A stretch of DNA of 64,000 bases from Engraulis encrasicolus. Its lineage: Eukaryota; Chordata; Actinopteri; Clupeiformes; Engraulidae. How positions within the stretch are numbered: the stretch's first letter is position 1; each line of letters starts with the position of its first letter. The notes under the pieces are model-generated. The model had not been told where the DNA came from, ran no database searches, and saw only the letters and a list, made by a program, of their open reading frames with translations. The position numbers and the translations under genes are program-made. The stretch lies in contig NC_085857.1 of assembly GCF_034702125.1 (NCBI RefSeq), forward strand, positions 53,479,046 to 53,543,045, given 5' to 3'. Below, one piece after another: positions 1-22,959 of the stretch.

Positions 1-421
1 TTCGTAACATGACTATAGACATTTTGGTGTAGTATGGGTCAGAGGCTTGTGCACTTGGTGGCAGTAATCAATTGATGTTGCTTGAACTCTGCCTGAACCC
101 GCCAAAACCACGAGCAAGAGTGACGTGCATCCCAAAACAAAGGTGAACAGGCTAACCATGCTATTCGTTCCAATTCCGACAGTAGTACTAACGAACAGCC
201 CCTACTTCATTTTGCAGGAACACCTGAGTCGTTCGCTTCAGCACCGGACGAACGACTAACTACATTACTTGTAAACATTGGGACTTTGTAAGTCCGAACG
301 AAGTGTTCCAGAAACAGTTTTGTCGCACCTGAGTCGTTAGTTGCTAAGTTAGTTAGCAACGAAGGTTTCGAGAATCGTAGCCCAGAACTGTTTTGGTAAC
401 TGTTTTGTTTTGTTGTTGCAG

Positions 422-1500
422 GGGGGCCACAAAGGAAGCAATTCAGGACAATGTGCAAAACTACAAGTGGAAAGGCCTTTGGAACTACAGGTGGTTTGAA
501 GTCATGGCAATGTACTACATGTGGAAAGGCCTTTAAATGTAAATGGAATCTCAAAATTCACCAGAGGGTTCATACTGGAGAAAAGCTGTACCACTGTAGT
601 ACATGTGGAAAGGAGTATGCAGCCAAAGCTACTCTCAGAGATCACCAGAGAACCCATACAGGTGAAAAGCCACACCTGTGTAGCATATGTGGAAAGGCCT
701 TTAAATGTAAAAGGCTTCTCAAACGTCACCAGAGGGTTCATACTGGAGAAAAGCTGTACCAGTGTAGTACATGTGGAAAGGAGTTTGCAACCAAAGTTTC
801 TCTCAGAGATCACCAGATAACCCATACAGGTGAAAAGCCACACCTGTGTAGCATATGTGGAAAGGGCTTTGGACTGTTCAGAAGTCTCAAACGTCATCTG
901 AGAATCCATAGTGGACAAAACCTTACCAGTTTACCACATGTGGAAAGGAGTGTGCAGACAAATCTACTCTCAGAGATCACCAGAGAACCCATACAGGTGA
1001 AAAGCCACACCTGCGCACCAAATGTGGAAAGGCCTTTGCAGACATGAAGGGACTAAACTGCCATCAGAAAATCCATTCTGGGGAAAAACCTTACCAGTGT
1101 ACCACATGTGGAAAGGCCTTAGCATGGTCAGCAAACTTAACGGCTCACCGGAGAACCCATACTGGAGAAAAACCTCACCAGTGTAGCGTATTTGGAAACA
1201 TTTTCTCAAATATCACCAGATAAACCATACTGGGCTAAAGCCTTACCAGTGTAGTGTATGTGGAAAAAGGCTTTATACTGTCAAGCAAGTTTAAGATTCA
1301 TCAGTGATCCCATACTGGACAAAAACCTTACCAGTGTAGCACACGTGGAAAGGCCTTTGCAGACAAACGTTATCTCACATATCATCAGAGAACCCATACT
1401 GGACAAAAACCTTACCAGTGTACTACATGTGGAAAGGGTTTTGTACAAAAAAGAAGTCTGAAAAAGCACCAGCGAACCCATACTGGAGAAAAACCTTAGC
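422..1500 (+). pseudogene. C2H2 zinc-finger exon, frameshifted and decaying
   Basis: A splice acceptor (T-rich tract ending ttgttgcag) precedes an open frame that reads through position 451 to a TGA at 1045-1047. The frame holds one degenerate finger (second Cys and His pair lost), then five good C2H2 fingers of the C-x2-C-x12-H-x3-H type with TGEK linkers. They look like repeats of a two-finger unit, alternating KCK- and AK-containing helices. At about 918 one A is missing from an expected AAAAA run, so the frame shifts. The following fingers up to about 1500 can be read only in the other frame, and there they have lost cysteines (Cys to Phe, Cys to Arg) and meet stops. No 5' exons are visible, because the window starts just upstream. 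By family this would be a nuclear DNA-binding protein. I infer a pseudogene or a gene with a shortened array. A sequencing error at the A run would rescue one shift but not the lost cysteines. Confidence 0.8.
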
Positions 1501-1989
1501 AGTGTAGCACATCTAAAGTTATTTGAAACGGCATCAGGTCAGAAGGCACATGCAGAGAATGTCTGCTATATACAGTACATATAAGGGTGGGCCTCCAGCT
1601 GTTTGATGATGTCACATCATGACACTCTGAAATGCAATGCTGCTCTATGATTGGTTGAGTGAAACCAGAGCTGAAATTAGATCTCGGCTCATACCTACAC
1701 AAGGTTCACTTTTTCATTTTTTTGTTCATACAGTACTAGGCTACGTGCGTCAACTTCATACTTTGTGTCACTCTTCATTTCAACTCTGCTCCAAGTCCAC
1801 TGTTGCTTTTCCACTAGGGAATGTCAACACAATGTAAGATGTTGATTGAACTGATGAAAAAGAATTGGTTAATGGTGCTAAAGAGGCTGGTTAGAGTGGA
1901 ACATGATGAAACCACATGGCATGGATGAATCATGACACACATTTCAATTAACTTAGCCTACCTTTGATCTCACAAAGTTAAATAAAACA
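1501..1989. other. No gene recognised
   Basis: AT-rich non-coding DNA between the zinc-finger relic and the inverted-repeat element. I see no repeat structure or conserved coding signal. Confidence 0.5.
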
Positions 1990-1991
1990 TA

Positions 1992-3414
1992 CAAAGCGGA
2001 TTCCAAAAAAGTTGGGACACTTGGTATTTTGTGAATAAAATAAAAATGCTGGCATTTTCAAAACATTCAATCCATGCATAAGATGCACAATGGCACAAGG
2101 TCAACATAGGAACAGTTAAAATGAGGCAAAGTATTGTTTTGAGGGAAATATGTGGTCATTTAAAATTCGACCCATGCAGCAAATCTCAAAAAAGTTGGGA
2201 CAGGTCCAAAAAATGTTGTAATAGTTGAATAATTCTAAAAATAACACAAGGAGGAATATTTTGAAAGGAACTATATTGACTGCCAACATGAATGCACAGA
2301 TAAAATACCATCACAGAGAGGCTTTGGCACTCAGAAGCGAAGATTTTGAGGGACAAATTACTGATCTATTACACAGAAAGATTGAATTCTCAAAATTGCA
2401 GGCATATAAGGCCTATTTCTGTAATGTAGAGTTCTGTGAAATCATTGCACGAGTTATGAGATCATGACATACCCATCGTCAATAAGCAAACTATGACACT
2501 CCAGCAATGACAGCTGTTGAAAAAATGACCATGAACACAACACTTGATTAAGGCACATGATGCAGACATTAAACCGTGTTGCAAGTGGCAAAGCTCATTC
2601 TAGATGGACCTAAGAGACATGTGAAACTGTCCTCTGATTACAGAATGGAAAATATTTAATTCTTTTTTAAAATCATGGAGTCATGCACCCTCCAGGTTAT
2701 GAAGAAAATTAATACTTCAGCTTGATTTAGTGGTCAGTCTGAAATACTGCATATATGATGGTAAAGGGCTGCAGAGATGCCTTGGTTATGGTCTTCTTAT
2801 TCATGTAGAGCATTAAAATGAGGTCTGAATGATATATTCAGACTTTAAACAGCATACATAGCTACCAAGGCATTATATTTTGGAGCACAGTCTTTAGATA
2901 TTGCCCCATAATGATGGCAAATTTCAATCTCTACTATGTTCCAACAGTGTGGTTCCATCATAAGAGTAAACAGGTGACAAAATGGTTTTCTTGCAGTGAG
3001 GATATGCCACGTATTAAGCATAACAAGAGGTAAACAAGTCGAAGAACACACCTATCAGTTGAGCTGCTGAAATCATGTCTCGCACATCAAAATATCTATT
3101 TTTTAAATAAAATCATGCCATCAGTCAAAGTATTTAAATGTTAAGTCTCCTCCCTTGTGTTGTGTTTAGTCTTATCCAACATAAAAAGCATTTTATTGAC
3201 CCTGTCCCAACTTTTTTGGAATTTGTTGCAAGGACGAAATTTTAAATGATCACATAAGTACCCCAAAACAATCATTCTGCTTGGTTTTAACAACTGATAT
3301 GTTGTCTGTACACAATGCTCTACCTTATTAACATATTGAATGTTTTGAAAATGCCAGCATTTTGATTTTATTCACAAAATACCAAGTGTCCCAACTTTTT
3401 TGGAATCCGCTTTG
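1992..3414. mobile_element. TA-flanked inverted-repeat DNA transposon, Tc1/mariner-like, decayed
   Basis: The termini are inverted: CAAAGCGGATTCCAAAAAAG on the left and its complement on the right, each flanked by TA. The inverted arms run about 220 bp (roughly 1992-2220 and 3199-3414). An internal second copy of the motif AAAAAAGTTGGGACAG ends each arm. The 1-kb interior has only short open frames on both strands (about 80 and 68 codons) that I cannot align to a full transposase, so the copy is non-autonomous or dead. The TA target and terminal sequence are typical of fish Tc1/mariner elements. The family assignment is from memory of the terminus, not a search. Confidence 0.75.
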
Positions 3415-3419
3415 TAATT

Positions 3420-4840
3420 CTACAGGTATGTGGTGCTATTTTATCAGGCTACAGCACTCTTCAGATTCTTAACTGTATTTAATTACCATCCCAACTGTGT
3501 GTGCAGCTGCACTGCTGTTAAGGCTGCTTATGAGTTTTGCCATAGGCTACAATTGAAGTAGCCTAGCTTAAAAATGCAATGGGCAGACAATCGATACAAT
3601 GCTCTATTGCTGTTTGAAATGATTTGCGACCAAAATAGGAGCGAAGTACATCGCCATATGACACAAACTACCGAACAAAATATCTTCTACATTGGATTTG
3701 GCCTTTAATTCAAAGAAAATATTCACACAATGTCAAGTAAATCTGTTGTTTTTTTTGTGGCTCTTCAGTCTGTTTCATTTCTGTCCCACACTTTACTTGC
3801 TAGTCTAGATCACAGCTGACCTAATGTTGCCAGGCGTAGAATGAGAAATAAGCTGTTTTGGAGTGTCTTGAAAAAAAGCCCAAAACAGCTGCTTATTATA
3901 TTTTAACCCTCCTTCCTTGAAAAATCTCTGGCACTACTGGGACGGCCTGCACCCGAGTATTTTTTTGCAATGCTGCATTTTTTTCTTATTTGGAAAATAT
4001 AAACTATAAATTATACAAATGTTATTGAAATGGAAAAGTTGGGTGGAGATTAATTTAAATTCATGATTTTATTTCATTTTTGAATTTAATTTGTCTTTTC
4101 GTCAGAAAAAATTAAGGTTTGGGGGGAAATCGTCGCTTATCAAAAAATTGTCAATCATCAATTTTCATGAAGAAAACCGTGATGCACATTTTTTCCAAAA
4201 CTGCCCAGTACAGCCCTAAGTGAAACAAACAAAGCTGTTCCTAAATGGCTTGAAAGTAGTTATTTCACAAATAATGAAAACGATTCCGTATGAATATCTG
4301 ATAGAATGAAATTAATGTACAGCAACTATTTGACGTATGACTGACAGCTGGACCTGTGGGCTGTGTAGTGCTTTATACGGCACGCTACAAATATTACATT
4401 ATAGCGAAATTGGCCCAAATGAAATGTAACTCATTAGCTGACAGGGCTAAGTTTGAAACTCCAGTTTCTAATTTCACAATAAGAAGGCATAAAGACTACA
4501 AATAAAATAGGGTGTGACATAGTTGAATGCTCTAACAAACAGCTTCCTTGGTGCATTGCTGCGCTCTCTGAGCACAGTTGATGACTGTTTTTAATGAACT
4601 GGAGAAATGTGGGTGATGTGACGAGGACACTTGGGCTTTGGAATAATGATGAAATGTTGTTTTGCAGACACCTCAGTAAATATGTACAGACCTGTGCGCA
4701 TCAATTATGTCTATTTTTGAGTTGAAAGGTACTTTAGAATGTTTTGCCATTAGTTTGCTGATGCTACCAATCTAAAGTATGGGGTACTGTGTGTTTGTGA
4801 AAAGGACACTAACAGGGCTTTGCAATGATTAAATAGTTTT
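3420..4840. other. No gene recognised
   Basis: AT-rich sequence with no long open frame, splice-flanked coding segment or clear repeat boundary. Confidence 0.5.
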
Positions 4841-4844
4841 AACT

Positions 4845-5665
4845 ATATTCTTTTGATAATGTCCCTGTTTAAGTGTAATATATGAATGTAAGTTCAAAAT
4901 ATTAAGAAAATCAAGGGGTGAAAGGCACAGTATTCTTAAAACTGCAGGATCTTGTATTGTCAACATACAATCTTGTTGTTTGCAATATGATAATCTATGC
5001 CTTGAGTAATTCAGTTATCGTATGTTTCTGATTCTAATTGTTTTTTTTTGTTTTTTTGATATCCCTGTAAGTGTTAACTAGGTAATGTGTCTGAATGTGA
5101 GTTCAACATTTTCAAGAGGTATGGATGTTTATGCAGGACTTTGTATGTCTGTGTCAGAAGTGCTGAACGATCTTACCAATAGCTGTGAAGATGTCAAGAA
5201 ATGTTATATTGTTAAAATAAACTCTTTTTCATGAAGGGACAAAATGATCTATGACTTCGATGAATTATTTAGTTAGCTTATGTGTTTCTGCTTCGAATTT
5301 GAACACAAGGCAACTGCCTGGCTGCTGCCTTGCTGTAATTTAGGGGAAATGTCTATTTAAAAAAAATAATAATAATAAAAAAAAGGTTCTTATGTTGATA
5401 TCCCTGTAAACCCAGTGTACATGTTCAAGGGGTATGAATACTCATGTAAGGTAGGCTACTGTATGTTTATTCAAAACTGCTGGATGATCTTGATGATGTC
5501 AAGAAATGCTGTATGGTTAAATTATACTTTTTCATGAAGGGAGAAAATAATCTGTCTCGAGATATTTAGTTACCGTGGGTTTCTGCTTCTAACTTGAACA
5601 CTAGGCCACTGCCTGGCTGCTGCCTTGCTGTCCTTTATGGGAAAGGTCGTTTTAAAACAATTGGC
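4845..5665. repeat. Three diverged tandem units of about 270-330 bp
   Basis: The same order of motifs recurs: 'ccctgtaag', 'caaggggtatg', an 'actgctggatgatctt'-like stretch, 'gatgtcaagaaatg', 'tttttcatgaaggga' and 'cactgcctggctgctgcctt'. The units start near 4850 (most diverged), 5060 and 5396. The last two are clearly homologous along their length. Confidence 0.65.
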
Positions 5666-5669
5666 TCTC

Positions 5670-6340
5670 ACAAGAAAAATAGCAAAAATTAAATGGATAA
5701 TTGAATAATAAATTCATACCAAACTAAAGCAAATAAATATTCTTGTTTGTAAGAATTGCACCTCTGAACATAGTTATTGCTATGGTAAAGGTTGAGGACC
5801 TTTTAATAATTTTCCATAAATTTGTTAGCATTTCACTACAGCCCCACGGATCTGAAGTAGAAGGGCGTAATTTAGGTGCCCCACGGCTACTGTTCATTCC
5901 AGAGTGGCATACGTGATTGCCTGTTCATTCCAGAATGGTTCCCATAAAGGACCTGATCTTCACTACTTGTTAGCTCCACCTTCTTTGATGTAGTGTGCAG
6001 GGGGCATAAGAGATGAGACTGGATGATGACATTACGCTGGTTATGGAAAGCCAGCAACAATAGTAGTTACATTTCCAACACAGCCCCCCTTTGGCTGTTC
6101 TTCACAATAAAAGCATGTGATGCTTTATGTTAGAACAAAACGGTACATTGATTCCCAACCGTGCAAACTACTCGAACTTCACAACAAATAATAATAGTGC
6201 AGCAGTTAAGCAAAACAAGCGTTGAGTTTGTGATACAAGCATGAACATTGATACACATATAGCCAAAGACATTCTAAAAAGAACTGGATATGGAGCCATC
6301 GTGAATTGTCAACATGGTGGCCACAGCAGCCATTTTTCAA
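5670..6340. other. No gene recognised
   Basis: Non-coding. It includes a short local repeat of 'gttcattccagaRtgg' near 5893-5938. Confidence 0.45.
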
Positions 6341-7044
6341 AATGGCCGCCAGCAACAACTGTTTTCTTATGAGTAATGGCATAGAGGATAAAAGTTTATC
6401 TAGAGCGGTCATAAGCATGTTTTATGGGAATCTGTCTGTAGGGGTTGTAGTTTAGCTCTCTCCCATTGACTTTTGTACAAACGTCTGGGGTGAAGACTTA
6501 TCATGGTACTTTTCTAAAATTAATTTAAAATTCTGTAGCATACTTCACAACAGAAACATGCTTTGGTGTAAACCACAGTCACTGAAGAGATTCCCGTTGT
6601 TTCAGAAATATGTTTCTTAGTATTTCACATGGAAATTGAGTAAATGTCACCCACTCATCTCTATGTGTTTCGAGCGATTTTCACCCCACCGCCATTTTTT
6701 TTCCGGAGCAACCAATTCCCAGAAGTTAACATGGTTATGACCTCTCTAGATAAACTGCGATCCTATATGGTAATGGATATAATATGATATTTTAGACATA
6801 TTTACCATTCCTCCTACTTGGTAAATGTCTTATGGATAATTGAAAAGTTCTCATGAATATTCAAGATGGCAGCTATTTTCAAGATGGCCGCCATTTTCAA
6901 GATGGCAGCGGTCACTTGTATGATTGTCTGATATAGGTGATATCGGTGTCAAATCAGTCATTTTTTAATGATGCAGAATTCAAATTTGTAACTTTGGAAT
7001 AGACCAGAAGCTTCCTTTTATCTCATTCTATACTTCATATGTAG

Positions 7045-7445
7045 TATGTATTAGGGGTTGACTTATACAGGTTTTTTAATGGCCGATGCAATACCGATTT
7101 TTTTTTTTCATCACCCTTTGCCGATACCCGATTTCCGATACCCGATATTTGAGGCCGATATGGGTAAAAAAAAAAACAAATATTCCAGGTCTCAAGTTAA
7201 AAATAAACATTATTTAACATTATCAAATTGAGGTAGAATAGAACATGTAACATTTAAACACCCACTCTAACAATCAAGTAATGTCTAATAATCAAGTATT
7301 ACAAAAATAAAGTGTCTTGGTGCTTTTAACATAACATAAAATAATAATAAATAATGCGTATCGGCCAAAACCACACGTGTATCAACCGATACCGATACAC
7401 TTAAAAAAACGCAAATTTTGGCCGGTATATCGGCTCGGCCTAACT
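7045..7445. mobile_element. Interspersed repeat with 'ccgatacc/atcggc' ends
   Basis: Both ends are rich in the words ccgata and tatcgg in opposite orientation ('aatggccgatgcaataccga' at the left, 'ggccggtatatcggctcggc' at the right). The centre is AT-rich and non-coding. It resembles short non-autonomous hAT-like repeats, but I could not define a target duplication. Confidence 0.45.
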
Positions 7446-7852
7446 ATCTAGCCATCTAACTTTCTACATCTACCTCTAATGTAAACTACATGGATGTGGG
7501 GCTAACATTAGATAGCAATTAGGAAACTAAACTACACTACCACTAAACTACACTACCACTAAACCATCACCACAGCACATTGATGACAGAAATTATGGCA
7601 TTATTCAGAGTGTATTGGCACTGAATTCCATGCCAACTTTCACAGCAGTGGTGTTGCCAGTGTGTCCTGGCTGTGCTTAAACATCCACTCTATTATTACA
7701 TGTCCTTTCATCAAAGGATTCAGTTGTTGCTGATATAGGAATTGTTACATTTATTAGATCACATGTTAACAAAGTAGATAGAAACTACTGTCTTGACAGT
7801 TTAACTTTGATTTTGGCCATAGGGCTGCCATCTTAAAAGAGGCAGTGATAAG

Positions 7853-8667
7853 CAGGGCTTTGAACCGTTATTTTTTTCCAAACGTTCCGTTCTGAACAGA
7901 AACGGAATTATAACGTTTCCGGTTCTGAGTTCCACCAATATATTGACGTTCCCGAACCGGTTAGAACCAAAAAATATTGTTCCCGGAACGGTTAATTTCG
8001 TTCCTGTCAGCTGATTACTCGCCATAGGCCTAACTAACGTTAAAAAAGAAAGACGGAAGTGCAAATGAGTGAGCCTACATTCAAAACTGTTTATTCAAGC
8101 GGATGAAAAGAATATCCTCCAGAATTTTGTCATTCAGGGACGACCTAAGCGGAGAAGCAGAGAATAAACCTCAATGATGAAAATGTGCGCTCCACGCTGA
8201 CTTGGGTAACGGGGAGCAGTATGATGGACATTGTGAGTTTGTGCATATTTGAAGCGGCCATGGATGCCCAATAATGCCGAACATTGTCTGTGCGCTTTGC
8301 ACGCGCTTCCCTGCAATGTCTTACAATAATGCAAAGCAAACTCTGTCCTTTTGCATGACAGTGGTTTCTCTTAATTAAGATGTGGAGTGAAGACTTTGTA
8401 ATCTACAGCTCTCTCTCCATTCAGTCAGAGAATGTCTGATGTCACACAGGACGTGAACCTCAGCCGCCATGGTAACGTGCGCAGGCAAATAATGACTTTT
8501 TTTGTTTGTTTGAGGAACGGTATTAACCGGTTACCATTATTTTTAAATAAGTGTTCCAGTTCCAGAACATAAAAAATAATAACGTTTCCGGTTTCGTTTC
8601 TGTTCCCTGTAAAATACAAAAAGTTTCTGGTTTTCGTTTTCGTTCCTTGAACCGGTTCGAAGCCCTG
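7853..8667 (-). mobile_element. hAT element relic with 8-bp target duplication
   Basis: The ends CAGGGCTT... and ...AAGCCCTG are flanked by a perfect 8-bp direct repeat, gtgataag, at 7845-7852 and 8668-8675. Inside, the minus strand at about 8145-8339 encodes a recognisable hAT C-terminal dimerisation remnant (SVERTFSSLRFIL). The rest of the transposase is deleted. It is a non-autonomous 815-bp copy with both subterminal regions rich in 'aaccggtt' words. Confidence 0.9.
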
Positions 8668-8680
8668 GTGATAAGATATC

Positions 8681-8682
8681 AC

Positions 8683-8751
<69 letters not shown>

Positions 8752-8752
8752 G
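8681..8752. repeat. (GATA)n microsatellite
   Basis: An almost uninterrupted run of tagatagatagata directly downstream of the hAT element's target duplication. Confidence 0.95.
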
Positions 8753-8969
8753 AGATAAAAGGAAGCTTCAGGTCAATTCCAAAGTTCAAAAATTGAATTC
8801 TGCATAATGAAAACCTATTGATTTGACCCATCACCTATCAGACAATCTTACAAGTGGCGGCTGCCATCTTGAATATTCATGACAACTTTTCAATTATCCA
8901 TATGACATTTACCAATTGGTATGAATGGTAAAGATGTCTAAAATATCATTACATCCAAGAAAACTGTTG

Positions 8970-10140
8970 TTGCTGTGAAAGAGGGAAGGGGTGACAGATT
9001 TATTTATTTTTTTAATGAAAGTGTGTGTTTGATGTAACTCCTTTTCAAATTCATGAATGATTCGAGAAAGTCCAGAAGGCCGTCGTGAAATTGGTCAGAG
9101 TATTGTGTAGATTGTCAGTCTATACAAAAGCCAATAGATACCCAGAGCCTTACCATAGACCAAAATGGTGTGGCTGAAATCTCCATATAAGGCATTGACT
9201 GCCAGCTGAATAGCATTTATTAGGCCGATAGTAAAAAAAAACAAACACCCTTCACACACATCTCATAGTAATATAAGCACACTGCAATTACTTCTTGGAC
9301 TTCAACAGAAGCCTGTACACTAGGGAGGTGTGTAATTACATTCTTGTGACACAGCTAGGCACAATGTACCCCTCTTCTCCCCGTGAGACAGTCCATTCCA
9401 TTATCCAAACTCCTTTCCTCGACTTATGGTTGTGGACTTGCACTTAGCTAATGCCCCGCCTCTGTGGAGAAAACAATTCTCTCAAGTTTCCCTGCGGTCA
9501 GCCTAAGCACAACAACTGTTGGAGGACATTTCCCTATTCAGCTTTCCAAATGCAAAAAAAGAAAGTCACCTTAAAAGCGCACACAGAAGGGAGGACAGGA
9601 GATTGGATAATAGAATGGACAAGCATACACCATCCGCCAAGTTATATGTCAGATCACACAAAATACACAGCCATTATTGAATCAAAACACAACTTTGGAC
9701 TTTCAAATAATAAAATACAACAATTACAACATAAGAAAAATGCATGTACATACCGTCTAAGATCTACAGCGAATAGAGGATGGTAGTGTACTAGAGTTTA
9801 CGCCCTGCCCTGGTGTTGCACTTAAATGTACGTCTTGTTAATGTCAGTCCTGTGTATGTCCACTGCGCCTTTGCAAGGGATTAAGAAAAAATATGATCTG
9901 TATGATGTATGATCTGTGCATAAGAAGAAACTGACAATAAACGCAGACTTGACATGACTTCTGATATTACAATTAGTGTGTTAATTTCACTTGTCAATAC
10001 GCTGAACTGCTGGAAAAGTTTTTAGTAAGGCAAGCAAGAAAAAAACAAAACACAGGATAGATAGGTTGAAAACGCACCTAATAGAGTTTGGTACAAACAC
10101 TGCCCTCACCACCATCTCTTTCAGTTGATCCCCACCTTTT
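8970..10140. other. Intergenic, no convincing gene
   Basis: A 111-codon plus-strand frame (9451-9786) has no recognisable domain. Its first part (9450-9560) is shared with a MITE copy at 31190-31290, so it is repeat-derived. No other coding signal is seen. Confidence 0.5.
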
Positions 10141-10160
10141 AACATCAATAGAATCCATCT

Positions 10161-20832
<10,672 letters not shown>

Positions 20833-21059
20833 GTTGTCTTGTTGTCTTGTACGTCTTCACTCTTCACTGCAGGCCATTATATAATCCAACCATAGCTTTA
20901 GCTCAACAAACCATTTAAGGCTGACATTTTTTAATTCAGACGACCATGATCTTGAAAGCAGTGTGTTCAGCGTTTATGGCTGAAGTGTGTGTGAAGTCAG
21001 CAGCAGCACGTTTCCATCATGGCCACCCTTCCACTGCTCTTCAAAATAAAAGGTTTGAT

Positions 21060-21232
21060 GATGCTTTAGGCTTACAGCTTTACCCCAGGGCTACATTTTA
21101 GGGCCACTGCTATTCAACCTCTATATGCTGCCACTGGAACAGATTATGAAGAAAAAATCCATAAATTACCATGGCTATGCTGATGACACCCAACTTTACC
21201 TAGCCATGATGCCACCTAATGACTATGGGGTA
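21060..21232 (+). pseudogene. LINE reverse-transcriptase relic
   Basis: One frame reads PQGYILGPLLFNLYMLPLE and then GYADDTQLYLAM, which is the reverse-transcriptase active-site motif (YADD) of non-LTR elements, followed by a stop. It probably belongs to the same family as the LINE tail at 22960-23390. The DNA between may be a later insertion or deletion scar. Confidence 0.8.
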
Positions 21233-22082
21233 TAATGGTGCGTTCTCCAGGATTGGGAGATGGGATGTTTCTGACCTCCTACTTGCTGAAATGCATTGGA
21301 ACGCCTGTTGAAGCGAGCTGGGGCAAAAGCGAAGCAAACCGACTTCGTCCCATTGGCAATCGTGATGTCATCACAGCAATGGCAGCGCACAGTGTTAGGA
21401 ATAGTTTATGTTGCACATTACTCATCAATCACCATTCTATGGACAAATAGAGTTGATTTGGACAGGTTAACAGTTGCAAAACCGCCCATGAACCTTTCTG
21501 AGGTGTAGTTATTGGCATTGCCTCTTTCAAAGATGAAATGCGGCTACATGAAAAAAAAAAAAAACGCATGGTGTTGCTTACACCTCATTGTTTACATTGC
21601 TGACATCTTAGAGAAGTGGATATGTATTTTTGTCCCTCCATGTTTGTAGTTTGGTTGGCTTGCTGGTTGGAACGCTTTCAAGTGGAAGGTAGCTGCCTTC
21701 TGGTTGCCTATAGGAAGCTCCTACCTCTGGGGAATGCACCATAAGTTCCTCGGGTCTAACCGGGGAACTTAGGACCCTTTTTTCAAAAAGGGTTCTATGT
21801 CCCAGCTGCTTCCAAGTAGACTGCCGCATGACAAAGTGCAGGTTGTTGTTGCACCTCAGTTTAGGGATAGTTTTGGTCAGGGCACAATTACAACTCAGAA
21901 ACATTGCATTACTGACAGGTTGGTTTAGGAATGGTTTTGGGAAGGGCACAATTTGAAAAGTTGAAAGAATTCGGGGAACATAGGCCTAGAACCCTTTTTT
22001 AGAACCCTTTTTTAGTCCCATACAAAGACAGGGGAACATTAGAACCCGGGGAACATAGGTAGCCTACGCAGGTAGCAGGGCT

Positions 22083-22190
22083 GGGGGACTGGTCCTTTAG
22101 TCCAGCGGTATCGTAGGCTACTGACCCTCCCATTGCCAGACCATTGTAGATGACGATGTCGCAGGTTTGATCCCCGAGGGGGCAACAATA
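22083..22190 (+). ncRNA. tRNA-like (SINE head or tRNA pseudogene), copy 1
   Basis: An A-box-like TAGTCCAGCGG and a B-box-like GGTTTGATCCC are spaced about 70 bp apart, which is longer than a normal tRNA. A better copy lies at 22855-22943. It probably derives from a tRNA and is not a functional gene. Confidence 0.5.
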
Positions 22191-22854
22191 ACTTGCACCT
22201 TTTGTGAAGTCTTTACGAGAAAAACAGATTTTTTTTTTTAACTTTAAGCCTCGTGGTGCCTTTACGAATAGCCTCGTTTCTCGGGGGTGGGTTGACGAAA
22301 GGGGGAACTGACAATTGGGGTAGTTTGTTTCTGGGGGGAAGAATAATGCTGACGGACGTCAACAATCAAGCGCGAGTGAAGGCTAACTGGAAACGACGAT
22401 AATCAAGCATTTCAAACAAGTGATTTATGGTTAAGTTTAGGGTTACGGTTAGGGTTAGGGTTAAGGTTAGGGATAATGTTGGAGGAAGGGAGACATGGCA
22501 TGAAGCTGACACAACGGCAGCGCTCCCCTCCCGGAATGCACACTTTTCTCCCTCACTCGCTCTCTCTCACCTTCTCTTTCACCCACTCTCGACGACAGCG
22601 CGCGTTGCCCAACTACGAAAAATGAGGCTATATCGTAGCGGCACCACGAAGCATGTAGTTGATTTTCCACGAGAATGGGCTCGAGCAGGTGCAAGATGAC
22701 CTCCGTCACAGTAGTGCCGTGACCCAGATTGGGAGTGAGGGTTAAGCTGGGAGAGTGTAATGGAGGCTAACTAGCAGAGTTGGCGTGGAACGTTAGCAAA
22801 AGCTCCCTCCCAAAAGCATCATACAGTATCGATGCCATTGGGCTGGGAGACTGG

Positions 22855-22943
22855 TCCTTTAGTCCAGTGGTATAGTACTGTGCCTCCCATTGCCGGAGTG
22901 TTCTAGTTGAGGAGGTCACAGGTTCGATCCCCGAGGGCAACGA
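22855..22943 (+). ncRNA. tRNA-like sequence, copy 2
   Basis: A-box TAGTCCAGTGG and B-box GGTTCGATCCC match the internal Pol III promoter consensus, but the loop between is long and the acceptor stem does not pair convincingly. It directly precedes the LINE relic at 22960. Confidence 0.5.
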
Positions 22944-22959
22944 ACAGGTGCAAGATGAC

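Larger units (their letters stand above)
6775..8966. repeat. Long inverted repeat (about 210-250 bp arms) with other elements in the loop
   Basis: The left arm (about 6775-7032) and right arm (about 8751-8966) are inverted copies. They share 'ttttagacat', 'ggataattgaaaagtt', 'catgaatattcaagatgg', 'gattgtctgata' and 'agcttccttttatctca'. The loop carries a separate repeat (7040-7445), a hAT element (7853-8667) and a GATA microsatellite. A short match to the outer end of the right arm ('cagcaacaac') also occurs at about 6350. The left arm has extra copies of 'caagatggc'. This looks like an old foldback transposon that later served as an insertion target. Confidence 0.65.

Noticed and set aside
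502..918. Antisense frames across zinc-finger exons (also at 10145-10771, 33135-33500 and 33930-34328)
   Set aside because: They are shadows of the C2H2 repeat on the wrong strand or frame.
9451..9786. 111-codon plus-strand frame
   Set aside because: Part of it is shared with a MITE at 31190-31290 and no domain is recognisable.
22083..22943. Functional tRNA genes
   Set aside because: A- and B-boxes are present, but the spacing is too long and no acceptor stem pairs. They are better read as SINE heads or pseudogenes.
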